This document shows, one piece after another, positions 36,182-45,919 of a DNA stretch of 64,000 bases (position 1 is its first letter; every line of letters starts with the position of its first letter). The position numbers and the translations under genes are program-made. Where the stretch lies: contig CANRIV010000001.1 in NCBI GenBank assembly GCA_947630805.1, forward strand, positions 62,001 through 126,000, given 5' to 3'. Below the pieces are notes generated by a model. That model did not search any database. It was not told where the DNA came from and was given only the letters and a program-made list of their open reading frames with translations. This DNA comes from an uncultured Lachnospiraceae bacterium. GTDB taxonomy: Bacteria > Bacillota > Clostridia > Lachnospirales > Lachnospiraceae.

Positions 36182-38281
36182 ATGGGAAAAGCAGTATTTA
36201 TTGCGGAAAAACCAAGTGTTGCCGCAGAATTTGCCAAGGCATTAAAACTGAATACTACAAACAGAGACGGATATATGGAAAGTGATAAGGCCATTGTCAC
36301 ATGGTGTGTGGGACATCTCGTGACCATGAGTTATCCCGAAGCATATGATGAGAAGTACAGAAAATGGAATTTAAAAGATTTGCCTTTTATTCCGCAGGAA
36401 TGGAAGTATGAGATTATTCCCAGTGTAAAAAAACAGTTTGGTATTGTAAAAAGACTTTTGACCAGAGAAGATGTGGATACAATTTATGTGTGTACAGACT
36501 CCGGAAGAGAGGGAGAATATATTTACCGCCTGGTCGCACAGGAGGCAGGAGTAAAAAATAAAACGCAAAAGCGGGTCTGGATTGATTCCCAGACGGAAGA
36601 AGAAATTCTGCGCGGAATCCGGGAAGCAAAGGATTTAAGTGATTATAATCATCTGTCAGATGCCGCTTATCTGAGAGCCAAAGAAGATTATCTGATGGGT
36701 ATTAATTTTTCCCGATTGCTGACACTAAAATATGGAAGCTCAATTCAAAATTTCCTGAGAGATGGATGGAAATCTATCAATGTAGGACGTGTAATGACCT
36801 GTGTACTTGGAATGGTATGCAGTCGGGAAAGAGAAATAAGAGATTTTGTTAAAACTCCATTTTATAGAGTGATTGCCCGGACAGATTTTGAGGGAAGAAC
36901 GATTGATGCTGAATGGAAATCTGTCAAAGGATCTCATTTTTATGAATCACCCCTTCTCTACAAAGAAAATGGCTTTCGGGAAAAAACTTCGGCGCAGGCA
37001 CTCATTGCGGGGCTAAAACTGCATAAGCCGATGGAAATGACAATTCAATCTATTACGATGAAGGAAGAAAAAAAGCAGGCGCCATTACTGTATAATTTGG
37101 CAGAATTGCAGAATGACTGCTCCAAGATGTTTAAGATTAGTCCGGATGAAACGTTAAATGTTGTACAGACTTTATATGAGAGTAAACTTGTCACATATCC
37201 AAGAACAGATGCCAGAGTCTTATCGACTGCGGTGGCAAAGGAGATTGGCAAAAATATTTCCGGACTGCAAAAATATACTCCGTGCGCAGCATTTGCGGCA
37301 AATATTTTAAAACAGGGCAGTGAAAAAGGAATTGAGAAAACAAAATATGTAGACGATAAAAAGATTACAGACCACTATGCAATTATACCAACCGGACAAG
37401 GTTTGGGGGCGCTGGCAAAACAAAAACCGATAAATCAGAAAGTATATATGCTCATAGTGCGCAGATTTTTAAGCATTTTTTATCCGCCTGCCATATATAA
37501 GAAAGCATCATTGGTAGGGGTTATGCCGGCAACCTTTCAGGATGGAAGTACAAGTACGGAGCAGTTTTCTTCTAATCTAAAAATATTAGTGCAGAAAGGA
37601 TATCTTGAAATTGCAGGCGTGCCAAAAACAAAACAATCTGGTGAAAATCTATCGCAAAAAAATAAAAGAGATGGAGAAGATGAGCAAAAAGGAGAGCGGA
37701 AGGAAGAGGAATCAGAAGATTTTGACAGTTCAGAGCAATCTTTAGATGAAGAATTTTTTCATTTGTTGTATAATATGTCAAAAGGGGAAAAATTTTCCGT
37801 CAGACAGGTAGTTATCAAAGAAGGAGAAACGACACCGCCGAAACGATACACTTCCGGCTCCATGATTCTTGCGATGGAAAATGCGGGACAACTGATAGAG
37901 GATGAAGAACTGCGTGCCCAGATAAAGGGCTCTGGAATTGGTACCAGCGCCACACGGGCGGAAATCATTAAGAAACTGACGAATATTAAATACATATCAT
38001 TAAATAAAAAGACACAGGTAATTACACCAACGCAGCTTGGAGAAATGATATTTGGTGTAGTCCATGGCTCTATTAAATCTTTATTGAATCCGGAGTTGAC
38101 TGCCAGTTGGGAGCTGGGACTTACCCAGGTGGCAGAAGGGAAAATCACTTCGCAGGAATATATGAAAAAACTGGATGAGTTTATCCGGGGAAGGTTTAAC
38201 AATGTGATTCATCTGAATAATGCAGTGCAGATGACCAGTTATTATAATTATGTAGCACAATTTTATAGGAGGAAAAAATAA
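36182..38281 (+). CDS. topB: DNA topoisomerase III
   Basis: The 699-residue type IA enzyme has a TOPRIM domain with E9 (IAEKPSVA) and the acidic D106-S-G-R-E-G-E112 cluster, and the catalytic Y339 in LVTYPRTDAR. A charged Glu/Lys/Asp-rich insertion lies around 480-525 within an otherwise standard core, and the C-terminus has no zinc ribbon. It decatenates and relaxes DNA. Its TAA overlaps the glmS ATG by one base. topB can mark conjugative elements, but no other mobile gene is present here. Confidence 0.95.
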   Translation: MGKAVFIAEKPSVAAEFAKALKLNTTNRDGYMESDKAIVTWCVGHLVTMSYPEAYDEKYRKWNLKDLPFIPQEWKYEIIPSVKKQFGIVKRLLTREDVDTIYVCTDSGREGEYIYRLVAQEAGVKNKTQKRVWIDSQTEEEILRGIREAKDLSDYNHLSDAAYLRAKEDYLMGINFSRLLTLKYGSSIQNFLRDGWKSINVGRVMTCVLGMVCSREREIRDFVKTPFYRVIARTDFEGRTIDAEWKSVKGSHFYESPLLYKENGFREKTSAQALIAGLKLHKPMEMTIQSITMKEEKKQAPLLYNLAELQNDCSKMFKISPDETLNVVQTLYESKLVTYPRTDARVLSTAVAKEIGKNISGLQKYTPCAAFAANILKQGSEKGIEKTKYVDDKKITDHYAIIPTGQGLGALAKQKPINQKVYMLIVRRFLSIFYPPAIYKKASLVGVMPATFQDGSTSTEQFSSNLKILVQKGYLEIAGVPKTKQSGENLSQKNKRDGEDEQKGERKEEESEDFDSSEQSLDEEFFHLLYNMSKGEKFSVRQVVIKEGETTPPKRYTSGSMILAMENAGQLIEDEELRAQIKGSGIGTSATRAEIIKKLTNIKYISLNKKTQVITPTQLGEMIFGVVHGSIKSLLNPELTASWELGLTQVAEGKITSQEYMKKLDEFIRGRFNNVIHLNNAVQMTSYYNYVAQFYRRKK

Positions 38282-40101
38282 TGTGTGGAATTGTTGGATA
38301 TGCAGGGGAAAGAGATTGTACGGAAGTACTTTTGGATGCTCTTTCCAAATTAGAATACAGAGGGTATGATTCAGCCGGAATTGCTGTAATGGAACAGGGA
38401 AAGATTGCGGTAGAAAAAGCAAAAGGCGAATTAAAAAATCTAAGGAAAAAAATTGATGAAACCCATAAACCGGATGGACATTGCGGTATTGGCCACACGC
38501 GCTGGGCCACGCATGGAGAGCCTTCCGATATTAATTCACACCCACATGGAAATAAAAGAATTTCCATTGTGCATAACGGCATTATAGAAAATTATAAAGA
38601 TATCAAACAATTTCTGATTGGAAAGGGATATACTTTTGACAGTGAGACAGATACAGAGACTGTCGCAAAACTGCTGGATTATCATTATGAAGGGGATCCG
38701 GTAGCAGCTATTATCAAAACATTAAAGGAAATTCGTGGCGCTTATGCGCTGGGAATTCTGTTTCGGGACTTTCCGGATACCATTTATGCAGTGAGAAAAG
38801 ACAGCCCATTGATTATCGGTGTCGGAGAAGAAGAGAACTTTATTGCTTCTGATGTACCTGCCATTTTAAAATATACCAGAAAGTATTATCTTCTGGAAAA
38901 AAATGAAATTGCCACAATAAAAGCAGACAGAGTCGCTTTTTGTGATATTCACGGACAGCAGATTAAGAAGGAAATACAGGTTTCTAATCTTGACATGGAT
39001 GCTGCAGAAAAAGGCGGATATGAACACTTCATGTTAAAGGAAATCCACGAGCAGCCAAATGCGGTAAAAACGACAATCGCGCCAAGAATCGTAAACGGTA
39101 TGCCGGATTTATCAGAATGCGGTCTGACCATAGAAGCATTAAAAAAATACAGAAAATTATTTATTGTTGCCTGTGGTACGGCAATGCACGCAGGCATGGT
39201 TGGAAAATATGTTATAGAGAGACTGGCGCGGACAGAAGTTACAGTAGATATTGCTTCAGAATTCCGCTATAGAAATCCAATTGTGACATCGGAAGATTTG
39301 GTAATTGTAATTTCCCAGTCCGGTGAAACTGCCGATACGAAAGCGGCGTTGCATTTGGCACATGAAAAGGGAGCAAAGGTGCTGGCAATCGTCAATGTCA
39401 AAGGCTCTTCGATTGCCCGTGAATCAGATATGGTAATATATACGCATGCCGGTCCTGAAATTTCTGTAGCTTCCACGAAAGCCTTTTCCGTACAGATGGC
39501 TGTCATGTATCTTTTGGCATTTGAGATGGCATATGCAAAAGGACATATGGATAAAGATGAATGTGAGAGACTGACAAAAGAATTACAGAATATACCGGCT
39601 CTCATTGAAGAAACTATGAAATGTGAAAAGCAATGTAAATATGTGGCAAGCAAACTGGTTACCGCACAAAGTCTTCTCTATATCGGAAGAGGTCTGGATT
39701 ATACGCTGAGTATGGAAGGCTCATTGAAGCTGAAAGAAATTTCTTATATCCATTCAGAATCTTATGCGGCAGGAGAATTAAAGCACGGCACGATTTCACT
39801 TGTAACGGATGATATGCCGGTTATCAGCGTTGCAACACAGAGTGATTTACTGGAAAAAATGGTTAGCAATATTGTAGAAGTAAAATCAAGAGGAGCTTTT
39901 ACAATTACCGTATGTAAAGAGGGGACAGAATTTAGCGAAGGCATCATGGATGAAGTGATTGAGATACCTCAGATGGAAGATGTTCTTATGCCAATGATTG
40001 CAGTAATTCCTCTTCAGCTGGTAGCGTATTACACGACTGTATTAAAGGGACTGAATGTTGACAAACCTAGAAATCTTGCAAAATCAGTGACTGTAGAATA
40101 G
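38281..40101 (+). CDS. glmS: Glutamine--fructose-6-phosphate aminotransferase
   Basis: The 606-residue protein has the N-terminal nucleophile Cys2 (MCGIVGYAG) of the glutaminase domain, two SIS isomerase domains (IVISQSGETADT and similar), and the conserved C-terminus DKPRNLAKSVTVE. It makes glucosamine-6-phosphate for peptidoglycan. The GGAGG site lies inside the end of topB and the start overlaps the topB stop. The glmS ribozyme usual upstream of this gene in Gram-positive bacteria therefore has no room. Confidence 0.97.
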   Translation: MCGIVGYAGERDCTEVLLDALSKLEYRGYDSAGIAVMEQGKIAVEKAKGELKNLRKKIDETHKPDGHCGIGHTRWATHGEPSDINSHPHGNKRISIVHNGIIENYKDIKQFLIGKGYTFDSETDTETVAKLLDYHYEGDPVAAIIKTLKEIRGAYALGILFRDFPDTIYAVRKDSPLIIGVGEEENFIASDVPAILKYTRKYYLLEKNEIATIKADRVAFCDIHGQQIKKEIQVSNLDMDAAEKGGYEHFMLKEIHEQPNAVKTTIAPRIVNGMPDLSECGLTIEALKKYRKLFIVACGTAMHAGMVGKYVIERLARTEVTVDIASEFRYRNPIVTSEDLVIVISQSGETADTKAALHLAHEKGAKVLAIVNVKGSSIARESDMVIYTHAGPEISVASTKAFSVQMAVMYLLAFEMAYAKGHMDKDECERLTKELQNIPALIEETMKCEKQCKYVASKLVTAQSLLYIGRGLDYTLSMEGSLKLKEISYIHSESYAAGELKHGTISLVTDDMPVISVATQSDLLEKMVSNIVEVKSRGAFTITVCKEGTEFSEGIMDEVIEIPQMEDVLMPMIAVIPLQLVAYYTTVLKGLNVDKPRNLAKSVTVE

Positions 40102-40172
40102 TTGCGTACCCGTGCAAGTACAAGCGGTCTGCAGGGAAAATAAAAGAAGTGGATTATGAAAGGAAAACAGCC

Positions 40173-40832
40173 ATGATGGAAATAAAAGACATGTATGATT
40201 TGAAGGAAACCATTGCCTATAAACTTTTTGAAGGGAAAACATATCCATGGGAAGTGCTGGCTGATATTGGCGATTTTATCAGGATGCTAGGAGAAACATT
40301 GCCCAAAGATAAATTTGACCATCCCGCAGAAGATATCTGGATTGCAAAGACAGTGAAAGTAGCACCTACGGCAAGCCTGAGCGGACCTTTGATTATTGAT
40401 GAAAATACGGAGATAAGACAGAGTGCTTTTATTCGGGGAAAGGTCATTGTAGGAAAGAATTGTGTAGTGGGAAATTCTACAGAATTAAAAAACGTTGTTT
40501 TATTTAACACAGTACAGGTGCCTCATTACAACTATGTAGGAGACAGTATTCTGGGAACACATTCCCATATGGGAGCAGGCTCTATTACCTCGAATGTAAA
40601 ATCAGACAAGACACTGGTTGTGGTAAAAAATGGAGACGAGAAAATAGAGACCGGATTAAAAAAATTCGGCGCCATGATTGGAGATTACGTAGAAGTGGGA
40701 TGCAATTCTGTGTTGAATCCCGGAACAGTTATAGGAAGAGGTACAAATATTTATCCGTTATCCTGTGTGCGGGGCGTCATACCGGAGCAATCTATCTTTA
40801 AAGATAAAGATAATATTATAAAAAAGAAATAG
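40173..40832 (+). CDS. Left-handed beta-helix (hexapeptide) acyltransferase-like protein
   Basis: The 219-residue protein has hexapeptide-type repeats from about residue 60 on (VAPTASLSGPLIIDENTEIRQSAFIRGKVIVG, in two stretches), like the C-terminal half of GlmU, with no nucleotidyltransferase domain. It follows glmS and may act in amino-sugar metabolism, but the reaction is unknown. ATG 40173 follows GAAAGGA at good spacing. An in-frame GTG eight codons earlier lacks a site. Confidence 0.75.
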   Translation: MMEIKDMYDLKETIAYKLFEGKTYPWEVLADIGDFIRMLGETLPKDKFDHPAEDIWIAKTVKVAPTASLSGPLIIDENTEIRQSAFIRGKVIVGKNCVVGNSTELKNVVLFNTVQVPHYNYVGDSILGTHSHMGAGSITSNVKSDKTLVVVKNGDEKIETGLKKFGAMIGDYVEVGCNSVLNPGTVIGRGTNIYPLSCVRGVIPEQSIFKDKDNIIKKK

Positions 40833-40863
40833 TGACGGGGACTTAAAAAATCAAAGTATAAGT

Positions 40864-40902
40864 AACACACCTGAATGAGACTCATTGCAGGTGTGTTTTT
40901 TT
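40864..40902 (+). terminator. Intrinsic terminator before pckA
   Basis: Left arm 40864-40879 pairs with right arm 40881-40897 with one bulged base and a long T-tract following. Confidence 0.88.
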
Positions 40903-40956
40903 AAGATTTTATAATGTCTGTGCAAATGACGGAACTGTTAAAATATTGTTAAAATC

Positions 40957-40985
40957 TTGACATTCTTTAGGAATAATGAGATAAT
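40957..40985 (+). promoter_or_regulatory. Promoter of pckA
   Basis: A perfect TTGACA (40957-40962) and GATAAT (40980-40985) are spaced by 17 bases. The leader is about 75 bases. Confidence 0.65.
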
Positions 40986-41064
40986 TGTTAGCGAATGATT
41001 TTCAAAATTGTTAATCATATGTTAGCAACTACTAGGTCATATTATATCAGAGGAGGACGATGAA

Positions 41065-42756
41065 ATGTCGACAAAAGCAAATTACAGAATTGATGAAATC
41101 GGTGCAGGTAAGATTGGTTTTTCTAAGACAAGAACAATTATTGAAACTGCTTTCTATGGAAACAATGTTGTGCCGGTAAACACACTGAAAGAAGCTTATA
41201 AACTTGCAAAAAATTCGCCGGGAACGATTGTAACGGATATGCCTGTATACAGAGGAGAAGAATTTGGTCTTGACAGTGATGCAAAAGTTTTACTTTTCAA
41301 TGATGGCGCTGTTACGGGACGTTATGCGGCAGCCCGCAGAATTAAAGGAGAGCCTGGCGTAGATGATACAAAATTAGATAAGGTAGTCATGGATGCGGTT
41401 TACAAAACACGTAATACGAAGATGTATCATGCGACATGTTTTGTAGGACTTGATCCTGAATTTATGGTAAAAGCCCATCTTCTGATTCCAGAAGGAGAAG
41501 AAAATCTGCTTTACAACTGGATGTTAAATTTCCAATACCAGTCCGATGATTATGTAAAGATGTACAAAAATTCACAGCCGGTGGGAGATGGAAAAGAGCC
41601 GGATATCTATATTTTCTCTAACCCACAGTGGGTACCAACAGAGAGTCCGGATGTTGATTACAGTTGTCTGAGTGATCCGCTGACCTTGTGTTATTTTGAT
41701 ACAGATGCCAACTGTGCTGCAATTCTCGGCATGAAATATTTTGGAGAGCATAAAAAAGGCACACTGACAATGGCATGGGCTTTGGCAAACAGAAACGGAT
41801 ACGCTTCCTGTCACGGAGGACAGAAAGAATACTTACTTCCTGATGGCTCAAAGTATGTTGCATCAGTTTATGGTCTTTCCGGCTCAGGAAAATCTACTTT
41901 GACTCATGCAAAGCATAATGGAAAATATGAAATTAAAGTTCTTCATGATGATGCTTTTATTATCAATACAGACACCTGTGCTTCTGTAGCATTAGAGCCA
42001 ACATATTTTGATAAGACAGCAGATTATCCTACAGGATGTCCTGACAATAAATATTTGCTGACTGTTCAGAACTGTGGTGCTACCATGGATGAGGATGGCA
42101 AGATTCAGTTGGTAACAGAAGATATCAGAAATGGTAATGGTCGTGCAATCAAATCAAAATTATGGTCACCAAACCGTGTAGATAAGATTGATGCACCGGT
42201 AAATGCAATATTCTGGATTATGAAAGATCCTACCATTCCACCGGTAGTTAAGCTGAAAGGAGCTTCTCTTGCAGCAGTTATGGGAGCTACACTGGCCACA
42301 AAAACTTCTACGGCAGAGCGTGTTGCAGCAGGTACAGATATGAATGCACTCAGAATCGTTCCATATGCAAATCCATTTAGAACATATCCATTGGTAAATG
42401 ATTATGTTAAGTTTAAAAAATTAGTAGAAGAAAAGAATGTTGACTGCTATATCATCAATACAGGTGATTTTATGGGCAAGAAAGTTCAGCCGAAAGATAC
42501 ACTTGGTATTCTGGAAGCAATCGTGGAAAAGAAAGCTGAATTTAAAGCCTGGGGCAATTTATCTGACATTCAGATTATGGACTGGGATGGCTTTGAAGCT
42601 GACTTGAACGATGCTGCATACAAGGAAGCATTGCGTGCTGCAATGGAAAACAGAATTAGTGCAATTCAGGGATTTGCGACAAACAAAGACGGATATGATA
42701 AACTTCCAGATGATGCTTTGGAAGCAGTTCAGAAAGTTGTAGAGGAATTAAAATAG
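41065..42756 (+). CDS. pckA: Phosphoenolpyruvate carboxykinase (ATP)
   Basis: The 563-residue protein has the kinase P-loop G-L-S-G-S-G-K-S-T at 270-278, the downstream metal-binding LHDDAFIINTDTC, and ALEPTYFDKTADYP. The P-loop form identifies the ATP- and not the GTP-dependent family. It interconverts oxaloacetate and PEP. In gut anaerobes it often runs toward oxaloacetate to save energy. It is somewhat longer than the roughly 530-540 residues common in the family. A 6S RNA gene follows. Confidence 0.96.
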   Translation: MSTKANYRIDEIGAGKIGFSKTRTIIETAFYGNNVVPVNTLKEAYKLAKNSPGTIVTDMPVYRGEEFGLDSDAKVLLFNDGAVTGRYAAARRIKGEPGVDDTKLDKVVMDAVYKTRNTKMYHATCFVGLDPEFMVKAHLLIPEGEENLLYNWMLNFQYQSDDYVKMYKNSQPVGDGKEPDIYIFSNPQWVPTESPDVDYSCLSDPLTLCYFDTDANCAAILGMKYFGEHKKGTLTMAWALANRNGYASCHGGQKEYLLPDGSKYVASVYGLSGSGKSTLTHAKHNGKYEIKVLHDDAFIINTDTCASVALEPTYFDKTADYPTGCPDNKYLLTVQNCGATMDEDGKIQLVTEDIRNGNGRAIKSKLWSPNRVDKIDAPVNAIFWIMKDPTIPPVVKLKGASLAAVMGATLATKTSTAERVAAGTDMNALRIVPYANPFRTYPLVNDYVKFKKLVEEKNVDCYIINTGDFMGKKVQPKDTLGILEAIVEKKAEFKAWGNLSDIQIMDWDGFEADLNDAAYKEALRAAMENRISAIQGFATNKDGYDKLPDDALEAVQKVVEELK

Positions 42757-42808
42757 TAAAAGAAATTTTTTATGGCGAATCATAACACAATTTGGCAATG
42801 AAAAGTAA

Positions 42809-42837
42809 TTGCAAAATTGGTTAGGATACATTATAAT
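42809..42837 (+). promoter_or_regulatory. Promoter of 6S RNA
   Basis: TTGCAA (42809-42814) and a perfect TATAAT (42832-42837) are spaced by 17 bases. The predicted start falls at about 42843-42846, at the 5' end of the 6S closing stem. Confidence 0.75.
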
Positions 42838-42843
42838 AAAAAT

Positions 42844-43020
42844 ACCTGAAATGTTCGAGGATCCTGTTAATTTTGAACCTACAGTATGATGAAAGGGATT
42901 CCTATATTTCTAAGGGGATGTCAGGCCTCATATTATCGTGGAAGGCAGAACTTTAGATGCGGTTGCCCACCTGGCGTTTGCTAGGACTCAAAACACAGGA
43001 CGACATTTCGGGGATACATA
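42844..43020 (+). ncRNA. ssrS: 6S RNA
   Basis: No ORF lies here. The 5' end CCTGAAATGTTCG and the 3' segment GACGACATTTCGGGG pair to form the closing stem characteristic of 6S RNA; compare CTGAGATGTTCG in the E. coli RNA. The middle has the long irregular hairpin with purine/pyrimidine internal loops (GGGATTCC, AAGGGGATGTCAGGCC). 6S RNA binds the housekeeping RNA polymerase and mimics an open promoter. The ends are estimated from the promoter and the stem. Confidence 0.8.
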
Positions 43021-43031
43021 AGAAGAGGAAA

Positions 43032-43125
43032 ACTGTACGTTGAATGACGTGCAGCAGGTAATGAAATCTTAAAAAGGTTTGATTACGAGTAGACGCAGCA
43101 TATGAAAATATGCTGCGTTATTTCG
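43032..43125 (+). terminator. Hairpins downstream of 6S RNA, the second a likely terminator
   Basis: A hairpin CTGTACGT/ACGTGCAG lies at about 43032-43053. A perfect 10-bp stem follows at 43093-43102 with 43109-43118 (loop TGAAAA) and a T-rich tail. The latter probably terminates a 6S precursor. Confidence 0.6.
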
Positions 43126-43253
43126 TTTCATGGAAAATCTGTTTCTTTTTTTGCAAAATTATTATAAAAAACAAATTTATTCTGAGTGACAGTTATGATT
43201 ACACGGTGGTTTTCATAAACATGTCAGAGAGTGAAATATGAGTGGAGTATGGT

Positions 43254-44648
43254 ATGAAAAAAGTTGTGCTGAATATTAGAATATTTTTGATATTATCTGC
43301 CCTGATTTTTTTGTTTACAGTGATTATAACGCAGGGAGAATGTCAGGAAATTTTTGTAAAAATACGACAGGTGCGAACAGCGAAACAGGTGTCAGAGCAC
43401 GAAGTGGAAACAGTTTTGGAGAGCCGGTCAGAACAGAAAAGCCAAACAGAAAGCAGACAGGTCAGGATTCTCATTAAAAATTCTGATTACAGCTCCATTT
43501 ATCATCGTGAAATTTATTTTCAAAATTCTGACTTGACAATTTATTATGGAAAAAAAATCCGTAATAAAATGAATACAAAAAAAATAAAATTATCATCCGA
43601 GAGTAAATTGTTTCGTGACAGCAATGTAATAAAAGTGGAAGCCGGGAAACCAATATGTTGGAAAAATCACAGTGTCAATGGAAATTATGCTTCTTATAAA
43701 GGAATGTTTTATATTTATAAAACCAGCTCTGGGCTGGTGGCAGTAAACCAGTTGGATATGGAAGATTACGTTGCAGGAGTTATTTCCAGTGAAATGGGAG
43801 AAAACTGTCCGCTGGAAGCTTTGAAGGCACAGGCGGTCAGTGCAAGAACATATATATTAAAAAGTAAGAAAGAAAAATATAAAAAGTATGATGCTGTAGC
43901 TGATGATAGTACTGATTTTCAGGTATACAACAGAATTGCAGCCGGAAAAAACTGTATTCGGGCGGCAAAAGAGACAAAAAATATCGTAATGACTTATCAG
44001 GGAGAACTTATCCGAGCCTATTATTTTTCCACTTCGTGTGGTTTTACAACGGATTATAGAATATGGGGGAAAAAAGAAAAAAAAGGTTACCTGCAGGGAC
44101 AAAAATTGGTAGATACTGATTTGAATGTAAGAAATAATAAAGATTTCAAACAATTTATCATGTCTTGCCCGAAAGGAAATGAGTCTGATTTTCCATATTA
44201 TCGCTGGAATATTTATCTGTCCGAAGAACAGATTGAAAATGGAATTTACAAAAATATGGGGATTTCTACAGGAAAGATTAAAAAAATTGAAATTCATTCC
44301 AGAGGAAGCGGAGGAATTGTCTCCAGTCTTACTGTGTATGGAACAAAAAGACAGATTAGCATACGGAATCAGAATGAAATACGAAAAGCAATTTGTTCTC
44401 CTTATGCAAAATTAAAATTGAATCATGGAGAAACTGTTACCGGCTGCAGTATGCTGCCAAGTGCATTTTTCTATATAGAAAATTTGAAAGAAAATGGCGC
44501 TATGACAGGCGTTCGCATTTATGGCGGAGGATTTGGACATGGAAGTGGAATGAGTCAGAATGGCGCCGAAAAAATGGCAGAACAAGGTAAAGATTATAAA
44601 GAAATATTAAATACATATTATAGTGGAATTGAAATCCGTGAAAATTAA
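43254..44648 (+). CDS. SpoIID/LytB-domain protein
   Basis: The 464-residue protein has an N-terminal membrane anchor or signal segment. The SpoIID domain has the catalytic-type glutamate E180 in VISSEMGENCPLEALKAQAVSARTY and the late GFGHGSGMSQNGAEKMAEQG motif. SpoIID is a lytic transglycosylase that acts on stem-peptide-free glycan during engulfment. LytB-type relatives exist outside sporulation, so spoIID is probable but not certain. ATG 43254 follows GTGGAG by six bases. It overlaps the convergent BrkB-like gene by four bases. Confidence 0.88.
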   Translation: MKKVVLNIRIFLILSALIFLFTVIITQGECQEIFVKIRQVRTAKQVSEHEVETVLESRSEQKSQTESRQVRILIKNSDYSSIYHREIYFQNSDLTIYYGKKIRNKMNTKKIKLSSESKLFRDSNVIKVEAGKPICWKNHSVNGNYASYKGMFYIYKTSSGLVAVNQLDMEDYVAGVISSEMGENCPLEALKAQAVSARTYILKSKKEKYKKYDAVADDSTDFQVYNRIAAGKNCIRAAKETKNIVMTYQGELIRAYYFSTSCGFTTDYRIWGKKEKKGYLQGQKLVDTDLNVRNNKDFKQFIMSCPKGNESDFPYYRWNIYLSEEQIENGIYKNMGISTGKIKKIEIHSRGSGGIVSSLTVYGTKRQISIRNQNEIRKAICSPYAKLKLNHGETVTGCSMLPSAFFYIENLKENGAMTGVRIYGGGFGHGSGMSQNGAEKMAEQGKDYKEILNTYYSGIEIREN

Positions 44649-45508
44649 GCGGCTGGGAATTGCTTATTTCCGGCCTCAATATCCGGATACAGAAGTTTGT
44701 TAATTTCTGCACCAATAAACAGAATGTAAATACAGAAATAAATCCAGAGCATTAAAATGATGAAAGCTGTCAGGCTCCCATACATGTAAGACATATTGGA
44801 GAAATTGTCCACATAAATGGAAAATCCATAGGAAAAAACAATCCAGCCCAGAGCAGAAAATAGAGCTCCGGGAAAAACTTTTTTAAATTTGGATAATTTA
44901 AAGGTTGCAATGCGGTATATAATTGCAAAAAACAATGACAGGACAAGAAATGATACCAGATATCGCAGGATGAGAGACAGGATAGTGATATCTTTTAAAG
45001 CCGGGATAAGCGAAATCGCTAAGTTGAACAGCTTATTGCCAAAGACTAAGAGGGTCATCGTTAAAGTGATTGTGAGAACAAAAAGCACGGTATAAATCAT
45101 CGAAATAAATCTGGAAATCAGATAATTTCTACGGCGATGCGGATTATAAATTTCATATAATCCAAACATAACGGATAAAACTCCCTTAGAAGCAGACCAG
45201 ATTGCAACGATTGCAGCAATGGAAATAGTCGTTCCGGATACATGTTCATATAATTCCCGTATAATCTGCGCAACGAGAGGTCGGATGGTCTCCGGAGCGT
45301 AGGTATTGATAACAGAAATCAGAGAACTTGGCTCAAAGCTGCTGGTTATACCTACAATATTTAAAAAGAGGAGTAAAAATGGAAAAATAGAAAGAATAAT
45401 AAAAAAAGAAGCCTGTGCGGCATAAATACCAACTTTGTCAGAATTTATCTGCATAAAGAGCGTCCCGACAGATATAATTTTTCGCTGTTTTTTTTCTGTG
45501 TTTTCCAT
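44645..45508 (-). CDS. YihY/BrkB-family membrane protein
   Basis: The 287-residue protein has about six hydrophobic segments and the family features YAAQASFFIILSIFPFLLL, IWSASKGV and PGALFSALGWIVFS. The family was once labelled ribonuclease BN, which is not supported; its function is unclear. ATG 45508 is chosen because AAGAGG lies six bases upstream; earlier in-frame ATGs lack a site. The gene is convergent with, and overlaps, the SpoIID-like gene. Confidence 0.88.
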   Translation of the reverse strand: MENTEKKQRKIISVGTLFMQINSDKVGIYAAQASFFIILSIFPFLLLFLNIVGITSSFEPSSLISVINTYAPETIRPLVAQIIRELYEHVSGTTISIAAIVAIWSASKGVLSVMFGLYEIYNPHRRRNYLISRFISMIYTVLFVLTITLTMTLLVFGNKLFNLAISLIPALKDITILSLILRYLVSFLVLSLFFAIIYRIATFKLSKFKKVFPGALFSALGWIVFSYGFSIYVDNFSNMSYMYGSLTAFIILMLWIYFCIYILFIGAEINKLLYPDIEAGNKQFPAA

Positions 45509-45635
45509 AATATACCTCTTAAAAACTGCCGCTTTCATATGAAATATGGGAGACAATATTTTGCTTTTATTTTATAATATAATTATATGTAAGTATTATA
45601 ACATTTTTTCCTATTTCTAACAAATGATTCCTTTA

Positions 45636-45664
45636 TTGACACTAAAAATTAAGTATGTTAAAAT
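45636..45664 (+). promoter_or_regulatory. Promoter of pheST
   Basis: A perfect TTGACA (45636-45641) and TAAAAT (45659-45664) are spaced by 17 bases, with TG one base before the -10. Transcription would start at the T-box leader. Confidence 0.8.
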
Positions 45665-45670
45665 CACTTT

Positions 45671-45919
45671 GTTGTAAAAGGCAGAGAATGTGTCAGTAAA
45701 TGATTGCAGATTCCTTCAGAGAGAAAGATTCACAGGCTGAAAAATCTTTCAGGTTACGGCGATTATTGAATTTCCCACAGGAGCTGCATCTGTTAAAGGA
45801 GTTTTCCAAGTAGCAGATGACGTTTTATGCGCGTTAAGCAGAGTGAGTGCTCACAATATTTTGTGAGAAACAGGGTGGTACCGCGGAAATTTCCGTCCCT
45901 TAGAAGGGTACCTTTTTTT
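45671..45919 (+). promoter_or_regulatory. T-box leader of pheST
   Basis: The leader contains the T-box sequence GGGTGGTACCGCG (45873-45885) preceded by the purine-rich GTGAGAAACA. A region able to pair (TTCCGTCCCT, then AGGGTACC) ends in a run of seven T at 45913-45919. The upstream part forms Stem I. A TTC codon at 45772-45774 on its 3' side is the likely Phe specifier. Uncharged tRNA-Phe should stabilise the antiterminator and turn on pheST. Confidence 0.88.

Noticed and set aside
36182-38281. topB as a marker of an integrative or conjugative element
   Set aside because: Topoisomerase III genes occur on such elements, but there is no relaxase, integrase, conjugation ATPase or att-like repeat nearby. 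The neighbours are housekeeping genes.
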